NCBI GenBank assembly: GCA_934654475.1
Contig: CAKUFZ010000003.1
Span: 1 to 64,000, forward strand
Length of the DNA stretch: 64,000 bases
Source of the DNA: an uncultured Coriobacteriales bacterium
GTDB taxonomy: Bacteria > Actinomycetota > Coriobacteriia > Coriobacteriales > UMGS124
Direction of reading: 5' to 3'
The notes beneath the pieces were generated by a model. That model saw only the letters and a list, made by a program, of their open reading frames with translations. It did not search any database and had not been told where the DNA came from. Positions within the stretch are counted from its first letter, which is position 1; every line of letters begins with the position of its first letter. Made by a program: the position numbers and the translations under genes. This document shows positions 54,894-64,000 of the stretch, piece after piece.

Positions 54894-56129
54894 ATGAGCG
54901 ATGTGATTGATAGGCTTATCCGGTACTGCAGCGTCTCCACTCAGTCCGACCCTGCAAACGAGGCCGAGGTTCCTTCCAACCCCGACGAGTTCGACCTGGC
55001 CCGCCTGCTTGAGCGCGAGTTGCTCGACCTCGGCTTGGCCGACGCCCATATGGACGACAACGCCTATGTGACGGCGCACTTGCCCGCCAGCGCTGGGTGC
55101 GAGCATCTACCCTGTCTGGCACTGATTGCGCACATCGACACGAGCCCCGATGCACCCGCACGCAACGTCAAGCCCCGTGTGCGCACCTATGAGGGCGGCG
55201 AGCTCGTGCTTGGCGAGCATAAGGGTGAGAAAATCAGCCTAACCGAGGAAAATACGCCTGGCCTTTCAAAGCTTGCTGGCCAGGACATCGTGTGCACCGA
55301 CGGCTCTACCCTGCTTGGCGCCGACGACAAGGCCGGCGTGGCTGAAATCATGAGCTACCTGGCACGCGCCGTGAACGACGCCTCCCTGCGCCATCCCCGC
55401 ATTGCCGTGTGCTTTGCACCCGACGAGGAGATCGGCCACGGCTGCAGCTTGCTCGATGTGGAGGGCTTTGGCGCAGCCTACGGCTACACCATTGACGGAG
55501 ATGTGCTCGGCGGCGTGGAATACGAGTGCTTCAACGCGGCAAGCGTCACCGTGCGCGTCAAGGGCCACGAAATCCATCCCGGCAGCGCCAAGAACGTCAT
55601 GGTGAACGCCCTGCGCGTGTTCGAGGATTTCGACCGCATGCTTCCCGAGAACGCCCGTCCCGAGCACACCGATGGTTACGAGGGCTTTTTCCATCTCTGC
55701 GATATCCGCGGTGACTGCAGCGAGGCTTTCGCCCACTACATCGTGCGCGACCACGACCTGCAAGCCTTCGAAATGAAGAAGGCAATGCTGCTTGAGGTTG
55801 CCGACTTCATCAACAAGCGCTGGAGCGAACCGCGCGTTTTCGTTGAGATTCGCGATCAATACCGCAACATGGCGGAGAAGGTTGCCCCCTACCCCGCTCT
55901 TATCGACAACGCCTACAAAGCATTCGAGCGCATTGGGGTCAAGGCATTCACGCGTCCCATTCGAGGCGGCACCGACGGCGCGGCGCTGTCGTTCCGCAAC
56001 CTCCCCTGCCCAAATATCTCTACGGGCGGCTTCAACTACCACAGCGTCCGAGAATTCGCCGTGGTGAGCCAAGTCGAGGCCATGGTCGACTTCCTCTGCG
56101 AGCTTGGACAGCTGTTCGCACAGGACTAA
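54894..56129 (+). CDS. pepT: Peptidase T (tripeptide aminopeptidase)
   Basis: A 411-residue dizinc exopeptidase of family M20B that removes the N-terminal residue of tripeptides in the cytoplasm. Marks are LALIAHIDTSPDAPARNVKP (first metal His and catalytic Asp), LLGADDKAGVAEIMSYL (bridging Asp), CFAPDEEIGHGCSLLDVE (catalytic Glu pair), YTIDGDVLGGVEYE and IRGGTDGAALSFRNLPCPNI (C-terminal metal-binding region). AAAGGAG lies seven bases before the ATG. It probably serves peptide use as carbon and nitrogen source. Confidence 0.95.
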   Translation: MSDVIDRLIRYCSVSTQSDPANEAEVPSNPDEFDLARLLERELLDLGLADAHMDDNAYVTAHLPASAGCEHLPCLALIAHIDTSPDAPARNVKPRVRTYEGGELVLGEHKGEKISLTEENTPGLSKLAGQDIVCTDGSTLLGADDKAGVAEIMSYLARAVNDASLRHPRIAVCFAPDEEIGHGCSLLDVEGFGAAYGYTIDGDVLGGVEYECFNAASVTVRVKGHEIHPGSAKNVMVNALRVFEDFDRMLPENARPEHTDGYEGFFHLCDIRGDCSEAFAHYIVRDHDLQAFEMKKAMLLEVADFINKRWSEPRVFVEIRDQYRNMAEKVAPYPALIDNAYKAFERIGVKAFTRPIRGGTDGAALSFRNLPCPNISTGGFNYHSVREFAVVSQVEAMVDFLCELGQLFAQD

Positions 56130-56150
56130 TCGACACGCATACGAAACCAG

Positions 56151-56188
56151 GGGCGCAGGGTCATGTAAGGGATTCTGCGCCCTTTTTG
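56151..56188 (+). terminator. Intrinsic terminator of pepT
   Basis: GGGCGCAG (56151-56158) pairs with CTGCGCCC (56175-56182), followed by TTTTTG. It lies between convergent pepT and murA. Confidence 0.85.
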
Positions 56189-56236
56189 TCCTCTATGAAG
56201 CTGTATTGCGAAACTGATTCGTGCCGTCTGAACCGA

Positions 56237-57514
56237 CTAGAACTCGTCCGGATTTTCAATCTCAATGTGGCAGACGTTTGCGCCCAGCAAGCTGAGCTTG
56301 CCCGTGAAGTCCTCATAGCCGCGCTTGATATGACGCGTCTCCGACACATAGGTCGTACCCTCAGCCACAAGGCCGGCAAGCACGAGTGCAGCGCCGCCGC
56401 GCAGGTCGGGAGAGGCAACCTGTGCTCCCGTGAAATTCGTCGGACCCTTGACCAAGGCATGACGCTCCTCAACACGAATGGAAGCACCCATGCGCACAAG
56501 CTCTGCAGCCAGCATGAAACGGTTCTCAAACACGTTCTCGGTGATGAAACTGGCACCATCGGCCATGCATTCAAGCACCATGAGCTGAGCCTGCATATCG
56601 GTGGGGAAACCAGGATACGGAAGCGTCTGGATATCCACGGGAACGAGCTTCTCACCGCGACGGACAGTCACGCCGTTCTCAAAACGCTCGATCTCAACGC
56701 CCATCTGGGCCATTTTTGCAAGCGGGATATCGAGATGCATGGGGTCGAAACCGGTGACGGTCACGCCCTCGTCGGAGCAAAGAGCACCGGCAACGATGAA
56801 AGTGCCGGCCTCAATGCGGTCGCCGACCGTCACATGGTCGGTCGCGTGGAGCTCCTCCACGCCTTCGATGCGCACGACATGCGAGCCAGCATCAATGATC
56901 TTTGCGCCCATGTCATTGAGCATGTTTGCCAAATCGACAATCTCAGGCTCACGGGCCGCGTTCTCGATGATGGTCGTGCCCTTTGCCTTTACGGCACCCA
57001 TCATGATGTTCTCTGTAGCACCCACGCTGGGGAAGTCGAGCGTGACGATAGCGCCATGCAGGCCAGCCGTGCCGTCGGCACGGATATTGCCATGGTCGTT
57101 GTCGATCTTCACGCCAAGTGCTGCCAGACCAGACAGATGCTGGTCGATAGAGCGGGCACCGATGTTGCACCCGCCGGGCATGGCCACAATGGCCTTGCCG
57201 AAACGCGTGATAAGCGGGCCAAGAATCGAGATGCTTGCACGCATCTTCGAAACATACTCATAGGGAGTGACCCAGTTGCTCACCGTCTTGGTGTCGATGA
57301 TAAGCTCATGCTCCCCATGAACAACGCAGGCGCCGAGCGTCTGGAGCACCTTGCACATGAGCCTGACATCAGAGATGTCAGGCACATTGCTGAGGTGATA
57401 GACGCCCGGCGCCATGACAGTTGCAGCCATGAGCTTCAAGGCTGAGTTCTTTGCACCCTCGACGTGTACGGTACCGTGCAGCTTAGCGCCGCCTTCTACT
57501 TTGATCACGTCCAT
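56237..57514 (-). CDS. murA: UDP-N-acetylglucosamine 1-carboxyvinyltransferase
   Basis: A 425-residue cytoplasmic enzyme for the first committed step of peptidoglycan synthesis, adding enolpyruvate from PEP to UDP-GlcNAc. Conserved blocks are VEGAKNSALKLMAATVMAPG, KMRASISILGPLITRFGKA and the catalytic loop AMPGGCNIGARSIDQHLSGL. The Cys in PGGCNIG is the fosfomycin-reactive residue (Cys115 of E. coli), so it has no built-in Asp-type resistance. The gene starts 14 bp after atpC on the same strand and is probably read from the ATP synthase operon, an arrangement also known in other Gram-positives. Confidence 0.96.
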   Translation of the reverse strand: MDVIKVEGGAKLHGTVHVEGAKNSALKLMAATVMAPGVYHLSNVPDISDVRLMCKVLQTLGACVVHGEHELIIDTKTVSNWVTPYEYVSKMRASISILGPLITRFGKAIVAMPGGCNIGARSIDQHLSGLAALGVKIDNDHGNIRADGTAGLHGAIVTLDFPSVGATENIMMGAVKAKGTTIIENAAREPEIVDLANMLNDMGAKIIDAGSHVVRIEGVEELHATDHVTVGDRIEAGTFIVAGALCSDEGVTVTGFDPMHLDIPLAKMAQMGVEIERFENGVTVRRGEKLVPVDIQTLPYPGFPTDMQAQLMVLECMADGASFITENVFENRFMLAAELVRMGASIRVEERHALVKGPTNFTGAQVASPDLRGGAALVLAGLVAEGTTYVSETRHIKRGYEDFTGKLSLLGANVCHIEIENPDEF

Positions 57515-57528
57515 GAGTGCGCTCCTTC

Positions 57529-57936
57529 TTAAGCGTTTACGGTCTTAAGCTGGAGCTCGAGCCATTCCTTCTGACCCTTGAGGTAGGCGGCAGCAGAGTC
57601 GCCTTCCGAAAGGGCTGCAAGTTCCTTCTCGACGCCAGCCAGCGTGGTCTGAACCTCGTCGGCCTTAATCTGGGAAACCTCAAGAGCGTCGTTAGCAAGA
57701 ACGATGACCTTGTTGTCATTGACCTGAGCGTAGCCGCCGCTCAGAACAAACTCGTGCTTGCCATCGGCCGCGGTGACGTTAACCACGCCAGCCTTGAGGG
57801 CAGAAACAAGCGGCTCGTGACGCTGCATCACGCCGAAAGAGCCAATCTCGCCAGGAAGACCCACATAGGTGGCCTCGCTTGCGAAAACGGTCTTTACCGG
57901 GGTGACGATCTCACAGGTAAGTGTGTTGTCCGCCAT
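57529..57936 (-). CDS. atpC: ATP synthase F1 subunit epsilon
   Basis: A 135-residue protein with the N-terminal beta-sandwich (LTCEIVTPVKTVFASEATYV, GLPGEIGSFGVMQRHEPLVS) and the C-terminal helical hairpin that can inhibit ATP hydrolysis. It sits last in the standard order after atpD, with a 33-bp gap, and is followed by murA. It is part of the central stalk with gamma. Confidence 0.95.
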   Translation of the reverse strand: MADNTLTCEIVTPVKTVFASEATYVGLPGEIGSFGVMQRHEPLVSALKAGVVNVTAADGKHEFVLSGGYAQVNDNKVIVLANDALEVSQIKADEVQTTLAGVEKELAALSEGDSAAAYLKGQKEWLELQLKTVNA

Positions 57937-57969
57937 AAGCCTGACCTCTCTTTACGAGTGGGCCGAAGC

Positions 57970-59382
<1,413 letters not shown>

Positions 59383-59385
59383 CGT

Positions 59386-60267
59386 CTATTCTTCCTTCTT
59401 CTGAGCCGCGGCGCCAGCGACGATCTCGGTGATCTCAGTAGTAATGGCGCCCTGGCGAGCACGGTTGTACTGACGCTGCAGGGTATTGATGATCTCGGTC
59501 GCGTTATCCGTGGCCGACTTCATTGCCTTACGGCGGGCACCCTGCTCGCCTGCGGCCGAGTCGATCAGGGCATGGTAGACCATCGTCTCAACGTATGCCG
59601 GAAGAAGCTTGCCCAAGACCGCTGCCTCATCGGGCTCAAAGTCAAAGGTAGCCTCAGCATCAGATGCACCGTTGGAGACGTTGCTCACGTCCACGGGCAG
59701 GAGCTGCTCGCAACGCAGGTCCTGGTCGGCGGCGTTACGCATGTGGTTGTAGTACACCAGCACCTCGTCCACCTGACCAGTGGCGTACTTGTCGCGCACG
59801 TAGGAAGCGATGCGGCTGGCCTCCTCGAAGGTGGGGTCTGCGGACAAGCCCGCAAACTTCATCTCGGCGGAGACACCACGGTACCCGAAGTAACCGATGG
59901 CCTTCTTGCCACAGAGGATGTAGCTCGTCTCAATGCCCTGAGCGGCATAGGCGTGAGCCTGCTTCTCAGCAGCACGGAGAACCTGGGTGTTGAAGGCGCC
60001 TGCAAGGCCACGGTCGGAAGTGACCACGACGAACAGAACGTTCTTCTTCTCAGGATGAGCCTCAAGAAGAGGATGCGAAGCCTCGCCGGCTTTGCCGGCG
60101 AGGTTTCCAAGCATCTCCAACATTGCCTCGGAGTACGGGGTCGCCGCCACGACACGTTCAGACGCCTTGCGGATCTTTGCCGTAGCCACCATTTCCATGG
60201 TGCGGGTGATCTGCTTGGTGGACTTGACAGAAGTGATGCGCTTCTTCATGTCGCGGAGGTTGGCCAT
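59386..60267 (-). CDS. atpG: ATP synthase F1 subunit gamma
   Basis: A 293-residue central-stalk subunit. The N-terminal helix MANLRDMKKRITSVKSTKQI, then TRTMEMVATAKIRK, and the C-terminal SATDNATEIINTLQRQYNRA and RQGAITTEITEIVAGAAA are the conserved coiled-coil ends. It lies between atpA and atpD as usual, two bases after the atpA stop. Confidence 0.97.
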   Translation of the reverse strand: MANLRDMKKRITSVKSTKQITRTMEMVATAKIRKASERVVAATPYSEAMLEMLGNLAGKAGEASHPLLEAHPEKKNVLFVVVTSDRGLAGAFNTQVLRAAEKQAHAYAAQGIETSYILCGKKAIGYFGYRGVSAEMKFAGLSADPTFEEASRIASYVRDKYATGQVDEVLVYYNHMRNAADQDLRCEQLLPVDVSNVSNGASDAEATFDFEPDEAAVLGKLLPAYVETMVYHALIDSAAGEQGARRKAMKSATDNATEIINTLQRQYNRARQGAITTEITEIVAGAAAQKKEE

Positions 60268-60269
60268 GG

Positions 60270-61841
60270 TTACACCTGGCTTTCAGCGACGAACTGCTCG
60301 TGGTAAGCCTTGATGGCCTCAGCCATCTTAGCCTGGAGCTCGTCGGACACCTTGCCGGCCTTGATCTGAGCGTTGAACTCAGGATGGGTGGCATGGATGT
60401 TCTGAAGCAGACCATCGCGGAAAGGCACAACCTGCTCAAGCTGGAGGTCGTCGGTGTAGCCCTTGGTGCCCGCAAAGATGGCGATAACCTGATCGGCAAC
60501 GTCCATGGGGTTGTAACGAGGCTGCTTGAGCAGCTCGTACATACGCGAACCACGGGTCAGCTGATCCTGGGTAGCCTTGTCCAGGTCGCTGCCGAACTGC
60601 GTGAAGGCCTTGAGCTCGTCGTAAGCGGCAAGGTCCAGACGCAGGTTGCCGGCGAACTGCTTCATCGACTTGATCTGAGCCGAACCACCAACGCGGGACA
60701 CCGAAATGCCCACGTCAACGGCGGGACGCTGGCCCTGGAAGAACAGGTCGGTCTGCAGGTAAATCTGACCGTCGGTAATCGAAATCACGTTGGTCGGAAT
60801 GTATGCAGAAACGTCGCCAGCCTGGGTCTCGATGACGGGCAGAGCCGTGAGCGAACCGGAGCCGTTCTCCTCGTTCAGCTTAACGGCGCGCTCGAGCAGA
60901 CGCGAGTGCAGGTAGAAGACGTCGCCAGGGTAAGCCTCGCGTCCCGGGGGACGGTCGAGCGTCAGCGACATCTGACGGTAAGCAACAGCCTGCTTGGACA
61001 GGTCGTCGTACACGCACAGGACGTGGCCGCCGGGGTTGTCCTTACCAGCAGGCTTGCCGTCCTTGCCGTTGTACATGAAGTACTCGCCGATTGCAGCACC
61101 AGCCATGGGGGCGATGAACTGCAGCGGGGCGGCGTCGGAAGCAGAAGCGGAAACGATGATGGAGTACTCGAGAGCGCCATGCTTCTCGAGCGTCTCACGA
61201 ATTGCGGCGACCGTCGAGGCCTTCTGGCCAACGGCGACGTAGACGCAAATCATGTTCTCGTTCTTCTGGTTGATGATCGTGTCGATGCCGACAGCGGTCT
61301 TACCAGTCTTACGGTCGCCAATGATGAGCTCGCGCTGGCCGCGGCCAATCGGGATCATCGCGTCGATAGCGAGCAGGCCGGTCTGAACGGGCTCGCAAAC
61401 ACCCTTACGGGCCATAACGCCGGGAGCCTTGAACTCGATGGGGCGATAGCCCTCGACCTCAATGGGGCCCATACCGTCGATAGGCTCGCCAAGCGGGTTG
61501 ACGACGCGGCCGAGCATGGCACGGGAGACAGGGATCTCAAGGATGCGGCCGGTCGTGTGGACCTCGTCGCCTTCCTTAATAACAGCGACGTCGCCCAGAA
61601 GAACGGCGCCAACCTCATCCTCTTCCAGGTTCTGGGAAAGGCCGTAGACCTTCTTGCCAGTGCTGGCGCTCACGAACTCGAGGAGCTCGCCGGCCATAGC
61701 GTCCTGCAGACCCTCAATACGGGCGATGCCGTCGCCGACCTGGATAACCGTACCAACCTCACGCGTATCAACCGTGGTGTTCAGCGAATCGAGCTGCTTC
61801 TTAAGGGCAGCCTCGATGTTCGCAGCGGTAATTTCCGCCAT
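60270..61841 (-). CDS. atpA: ATP synthase F1 subunit alpha
   Basis: A 523-residue non-catalytic nucleotide-binding subunit. Walker A is GDRKTGKTAVGIDTIINQKN (about residue 170) and the family signature is PAVDVGISVSRVGGSAQIKS. Its start codon overlaps the last base of the atpH stop codon, so the two are translationally coupled. Confidence 0.98.
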   Translation of the reverse strand: MAEITAANIEAALKKQLDSLNTTVDTREVGTVIQVGDGIARIEGLQDAMAGELLEFVSASTGKKVYGLSQNLEEDEVGAVLLGDVAVIKEGDEVHTTGRILEIPVSRAMLGRVVNPLGEPIDGMGPIEVEGYRPIEFKAPGVMARKGVCEPVQTGLLAIDAMIPIGRGQRELIIGDRKTGKTAVGIDTIINQKNENMICVYVAVGQKASTVAAIRETLEKHGALEYSIIVSASASDAAPLQFIAPMAGAAIGEYFMYNGKDGKPAGKDNPGGHVLCVYDDLSKQAVAYRQMSLTLDRPPGREAYPGDVFYLHSRLLERAVKLNEENGSGSLTALPVIETQAGDVSAYIPTNVISITDGQIYLQTDLFFQGQRPAVDVGISVSRVGGSAQIKSMKQFAGNLRLDLAAYDELKAFTQFGSDLDKATQDQLTRGSRMYELLKQPRYNPMDVADQVIAIFAGTKGYTDDLQLEQVVPFRDGLLQNIHATHPEFNAQIKAGKVSDELQAKMAEAIKAYHEQFVAESQV

Positions 61842-62410
61842 TACTCTTCACCTCCGGTAGATGCGGTCTTGAGCACCTGGCGAGCATGGTTGAGCTGCGT
61901 CTTGACGCTAGCGTCCATACGCTTGCCGTGGGTGCTGATGATGAAGCCTCCCAGAATCGAGGCGTCGACGCTCTCGTTGAGGCGGACGCCATGACCAAGG
62001 TCGGCCGAAAGCTTCTTGCTGATAACGTCACGCAGATGGTCGTCGAGCGGCACGGCCGTGGTGACATCCACGACCACCATGTCGAGGGCCTTCTCCGCAG
62101 CCGCCTCATAAGCGACGGCAACACGGCCAAGGAGCTTCATGTCGCCGCGTTCGGCCATGACGGCCACGACGCTGACGACCTCCGGGGCAAACCCAGAGAA
62201 AGCATCCTTGACGAATGCCGACTTGTTCTCTGCAGGAACATTGGGGTTCTGCAGGAACTCACGCACCTGGGAAGACTTGACGACAGCGACACGGACGTTC
62301 TTGATGTCCTCGATGTCCTCGAAGACACGGTCCGCCACCTGCGCAGCCTCAAGGAGGCACTGGGCGTAGGTTGCTACCTCTTGCTTGACCAGAATGCGCT
62401 TAGTTGGCAT
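61841..62410 (-). CDS. atpH: ATP synthase F1 subunit delta
   Basis: A 189-residue peripheral-stalk cap. The N-terminal helical domain contains KQEVATYAQCLLEAAQVADR, and the C-terminal part GHGVRLNESVDASILGGFII is the most conserved delta block. The ATG at 62410 overlaps the end of atpF by 11 bases; a GTG three codons earlier is the alternative. Confidence 0.95.
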   Translation of the reverse strand: MPTKRILVKQEVATYAQCLLEAAQVADRVFEDIEDIKNVRVAVVKSSQVREFLQNPNVPAENKSAFVKDAFSGFAPEVVSVVAVMAERGDMKLLGRVAVAYEAAAEKALDMVVVDVTTAVPLDDHLRDVISKKLSADLGHGVRLNESVDASILGGFIISTHGKRMDASVKTQLNHARQVLKTASTGGEE

Positions 62411-62999
62411 CGAGAGCACCCGCTTCCGCGACGTACTTCTCGATCAACTTGCGCTGATCGGCGTCAGACAGACCCTCACCGATGAAACGACCGGCAACGG
62501 CAACAGAGAGATCCGCGACAGAAGACTGCAGGTCGGCAATAGCGGCCAGCTTCTCCTTCTCGATGGACTTCTTAGCCTTAGCGATCATCTCGTCAGCCTG
62601 AGCCTGAGCCTGAGCCGTGATGTCAGCCTTGACCTGCTCACCAGCGCGACGGGCCTCGTCGACAATGCCGGCAGCCTCGCGACGAGCGTCAGCGAGCTGC
62701 TTCTTGTACTCCTCGAGGGAGCGCTGGGCTTCGATCTTGGCAGCCTCAGCCTCGTCGAGGTTGTTCTTGATGGTCTCCTGACGCTTGTCGAGCATGCCGA
62801 CAATCATCGGCCAAGCGAACTTGGCAAGAACCACCCAGATAACCAGGAAGGCAATGAGGGCAGGAATGAACTCAGAAAGGTTGGGGATCAGGATGCCGAT
62901 ACCCAGATCAGAGTTTTCCTCTGCAAGAGCGAGCGAGGGGGCAGCCAGGGCAACGGCACCGGCAGCGAGTGCCGCAGCGCCGTTTTTGCAATTGCTCAT
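62400..62999 (-). CDS. atpF: ATP synthase Fo subunit b, with signal-peptide-like N-terminus
   Basis: A 199-residue protein. A hydrophobic Ala-rich stretch ending SLALAEEN (residues about 7-30) precedes the normal membrane anchor FIPALIAFLVIWVVLAKFAW (about 46-65) and the long charged coiled coil (EAEAAKIEAQRSLEEYKKQL and on). The first segment looks like a cleavable signal peptide with an A-L-A cleavage site, longer than E. coli b. The start at 62999 has GGAGGTGA four bases upstream; 12 extra codons upstream are rejected. Confidence 0.94.
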   Translation of the reverse strand: MSNCKNGAAALAAGAVALAAPSLALAEENSDLGIGILIPNLSEFIPALIAFLVIWVVLAKFAWPMIVGMLDKRQETIKNNLDEAEAAKIEAQRSLEEYKKQLADARREAAGIVDEARRAGEQVKADITAQAQAQADEMIAKAKKSIEKEKLAAIADLQSSVADLSVAVAGRFIGEGLSDADQRKLIEKYVAEAGALDAN

Positions 63000-63052
63000 T
63001 GACTCACCTCCATCGTGTTTCGAAGTTTCCGACATTCAGGTAAAAGAATTAC

Positions 63053-63244
63053 TTACTTAATGAGGGCAACAACGAAGCCGATGAGTGCAAGAGCCTCGAC
63101 GAAGGCGGCGCCCAGAATGAAGACGGTGAACAGACGACCCTGAACCTCGGGCTGGCGAGCCATACCAGTGGCAGCGCCGTAAGCAGCCAGACCAATGCCG
63201 AGGCCGGCACCGATAACACCGAGACCATAACCGATAACGCCCAT
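63053..63244 (-). CDS. atpE: ATP synthase Fo subunit c (proton type)
   Basis: A 63-residue hairpin, short for the family because its first helix begins almost at the start. Helix one ends GMARQPEVQGRL (the polar loop that meets F1), and helix two carries the ion-binding Glu50 in GAAFVEALALIGFV. The residue after Glu is Ala rather than Ser/Thr, and no Gln is present at the helix-one sodium-site position, so proton coupling is predicted. AGGAGG lies four bases before the ATG. Confidence 0.95.
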   Translation of the reverse strand: MGVIGYGLGVIGAGLGIGLAAYGAATGMARQPEVQGRLFTVFILGAAFVEALALIGFVVALIK

Positions 63245-63391
63245 GATTCCTCCTAAAAGGACGGCCGCCCAGCCCTATGCTGGGCGAATACCTACAGAAA
63301 ACACTCCTATGTCATCGGCTGCGTTTTACAACCGAAGTGACCAACCAAACCGGCGCGATGCCGGGCAGAACAGTGAACCTTGAGTCGAGGC

Positions 63392-64000
63392 TTAGTGCTC
63401 GGACTCGGCGAGCTGCACGTACACGGCAGAAAGAACCGTGAAGACGTAGGCCTGGATGACGGCCACGACGAGCTCGATGGCGTAGACAACCGTGAGGATG
63501 GCAATCCACACGATGCTTGCCAGACCAACGGGGTTGCCGGCGCTGATGAGCACGCCGAAGAAGCTGCTCGTCAGGATCGCGAAGGCCGCAAGGCAGATGT
63601 GGCCGGCGAACATGTTGGCGAAGAGTCGGACGGCCAGGGTGATGAGGCGCAGAATCGTGGAGAAGGCCTCGATGACGCCGACCAGAACGTTGATCGGGAA
63701 GGCGACGCCGGCAGGAGCAAGGGACTTAATGTAGCCCAGAGCACCCATGTGCTTCACTGCGACGCGGATGAAATACACAAAGGAGCACAGAGCGAGTGCA
63801 AAGGTGACGCCGATGGTGCCCGTACCAGGCTTGCAGCCGGGAATGACACCGACGATGTCATTGAAAAGGATGAAGAAGAAAATGGTGAGCAGGAAGGGGC
63901 CATGCTTGTCGGCCGTCTTGCCCAGGTTGCCCTTGAGAATGTCCTGACGAACATACTCAACCACGTACTCAACACCGTTCACAAAGCGGCCACGGGGGAC
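63392..64000 (-). CDS. atpB: ATP synthase Fo subunit a, 5' end outside the window
   Basis: The last 202 codons of subunit a; the frame stays open to position 64000 and continues beyond. Five hydrophobic segments are visible. The essential arginine is in ITLAVRLFANMFAGHICLAA, the block that faces the c-ring. The 147 bp between this gene and atpE contain no separate gene. Confidence 0.95.
   Translation of the reverse strand, partial: VPRGRFVNGVEYVVEYVRQDILKGNLGKTADKHGPFLLTIFFFILFNDIVGVIPGCKPGTGTIGVTFALALCSFVYFIRVAVKHMGALGYIKSLAPAGVAFPINVLVGVIEAFSTILRLITLAVRLFANMFAGHICLAAFAILTSSFFGVLISAGNPVGLASIVWIAILTVVYAIELVVAVIQAYVFTVLSAVYVQLAESEH

Overview
This window is GC-rich and gene-dense. It most likely comes from a gut-type anaerobic actinobacterium of the class Coriobacteriia, probably family Eggerthellaceae. 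The evidence is the combination of Tat-exported flavoprotein reductases of the fumarate-reductase type, a molybdopterin DMSO-reductase-type complex with its TorD chaperone and polyferredoxins, and several regulators that join a multi-pass membrane domain to a LuxR helix-turn-helix. The assignment is inferred from gene content; no rRNA or tRNA gene is visible.

Layout. 1-260: a truncated ATPase gene beside two hairpins and a nested inverted-repeat operator. 258-3196: a PPOX-type flavoenzyme and a large fusion of type I specificity and methylase-like domains whose methylase motifs look degenerate. 3291-9047: housekeeping metabolism (MetA, an acidic hypothetical protein, a PatB/MalY-type C-S lyase, an aconitase-like hydratase). 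9048-13158: an accessory stretch with a repeat family, Ogt, a YefM/RelE-type toxin-antitoxin pair and an AlbA_2-type regulator. 13269-25104: respiratory region I, with a flavoprotein plus tandem FMN-binding protein and a DmsABC-like molybdoenzyme, each divergent from its own membrane LuxR regulator. 25398-35354: nine co-oriented genes coding two degenerate SF1-helicase-like ATPases, an Ala/Glu-rich protein, NapG/NapH-like and soluble polyferredoxins, TorD and a hypothetical protein. 35753-39254: another flavoprotein with a divergent LuxR regulator. 39336-46057: exporter, AAA/PD-(D/E)XK protein, glycerate kinase, GntP permease, DtxR/MntR-type regulator. 46279-53047: a fourth flavoprotein/molybdoenzyme-class reductase (third flavoprotein), two S41-like pseudopeptidases and a fourth LuxR regulator. 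53251-64000: ThrC, PepT, MurA and the F-type ATP synthase operon, cut off by the right edge within atpB.

How it fits together. The reductases are predicted to act outside the cytoplasmic membrane as terminal acceptors of anaerobic respiration. The LuxR proteins probably sense the substrate or membrane state and switch on the neighbouring reductase. TorD and the polyferredoxins would serve molybdoenzyme maturation and electron supply, and the proton-type ATP synthase would use the resulting gradient. Substrates of the reductases cannot be read from sequence.

The least explained material is: (i) a family of structured intergenic repeats with changing but still self-complementary stems; (ii) a second, terminator-containing repeat family; (iii) two long inverted-repeat pairs with a common arm sequence; (iv) the degenerate helicase pair co-transcribed with iron-sulfur genes; and (v) the catalytically dead-looking methylase and S41 proteins.
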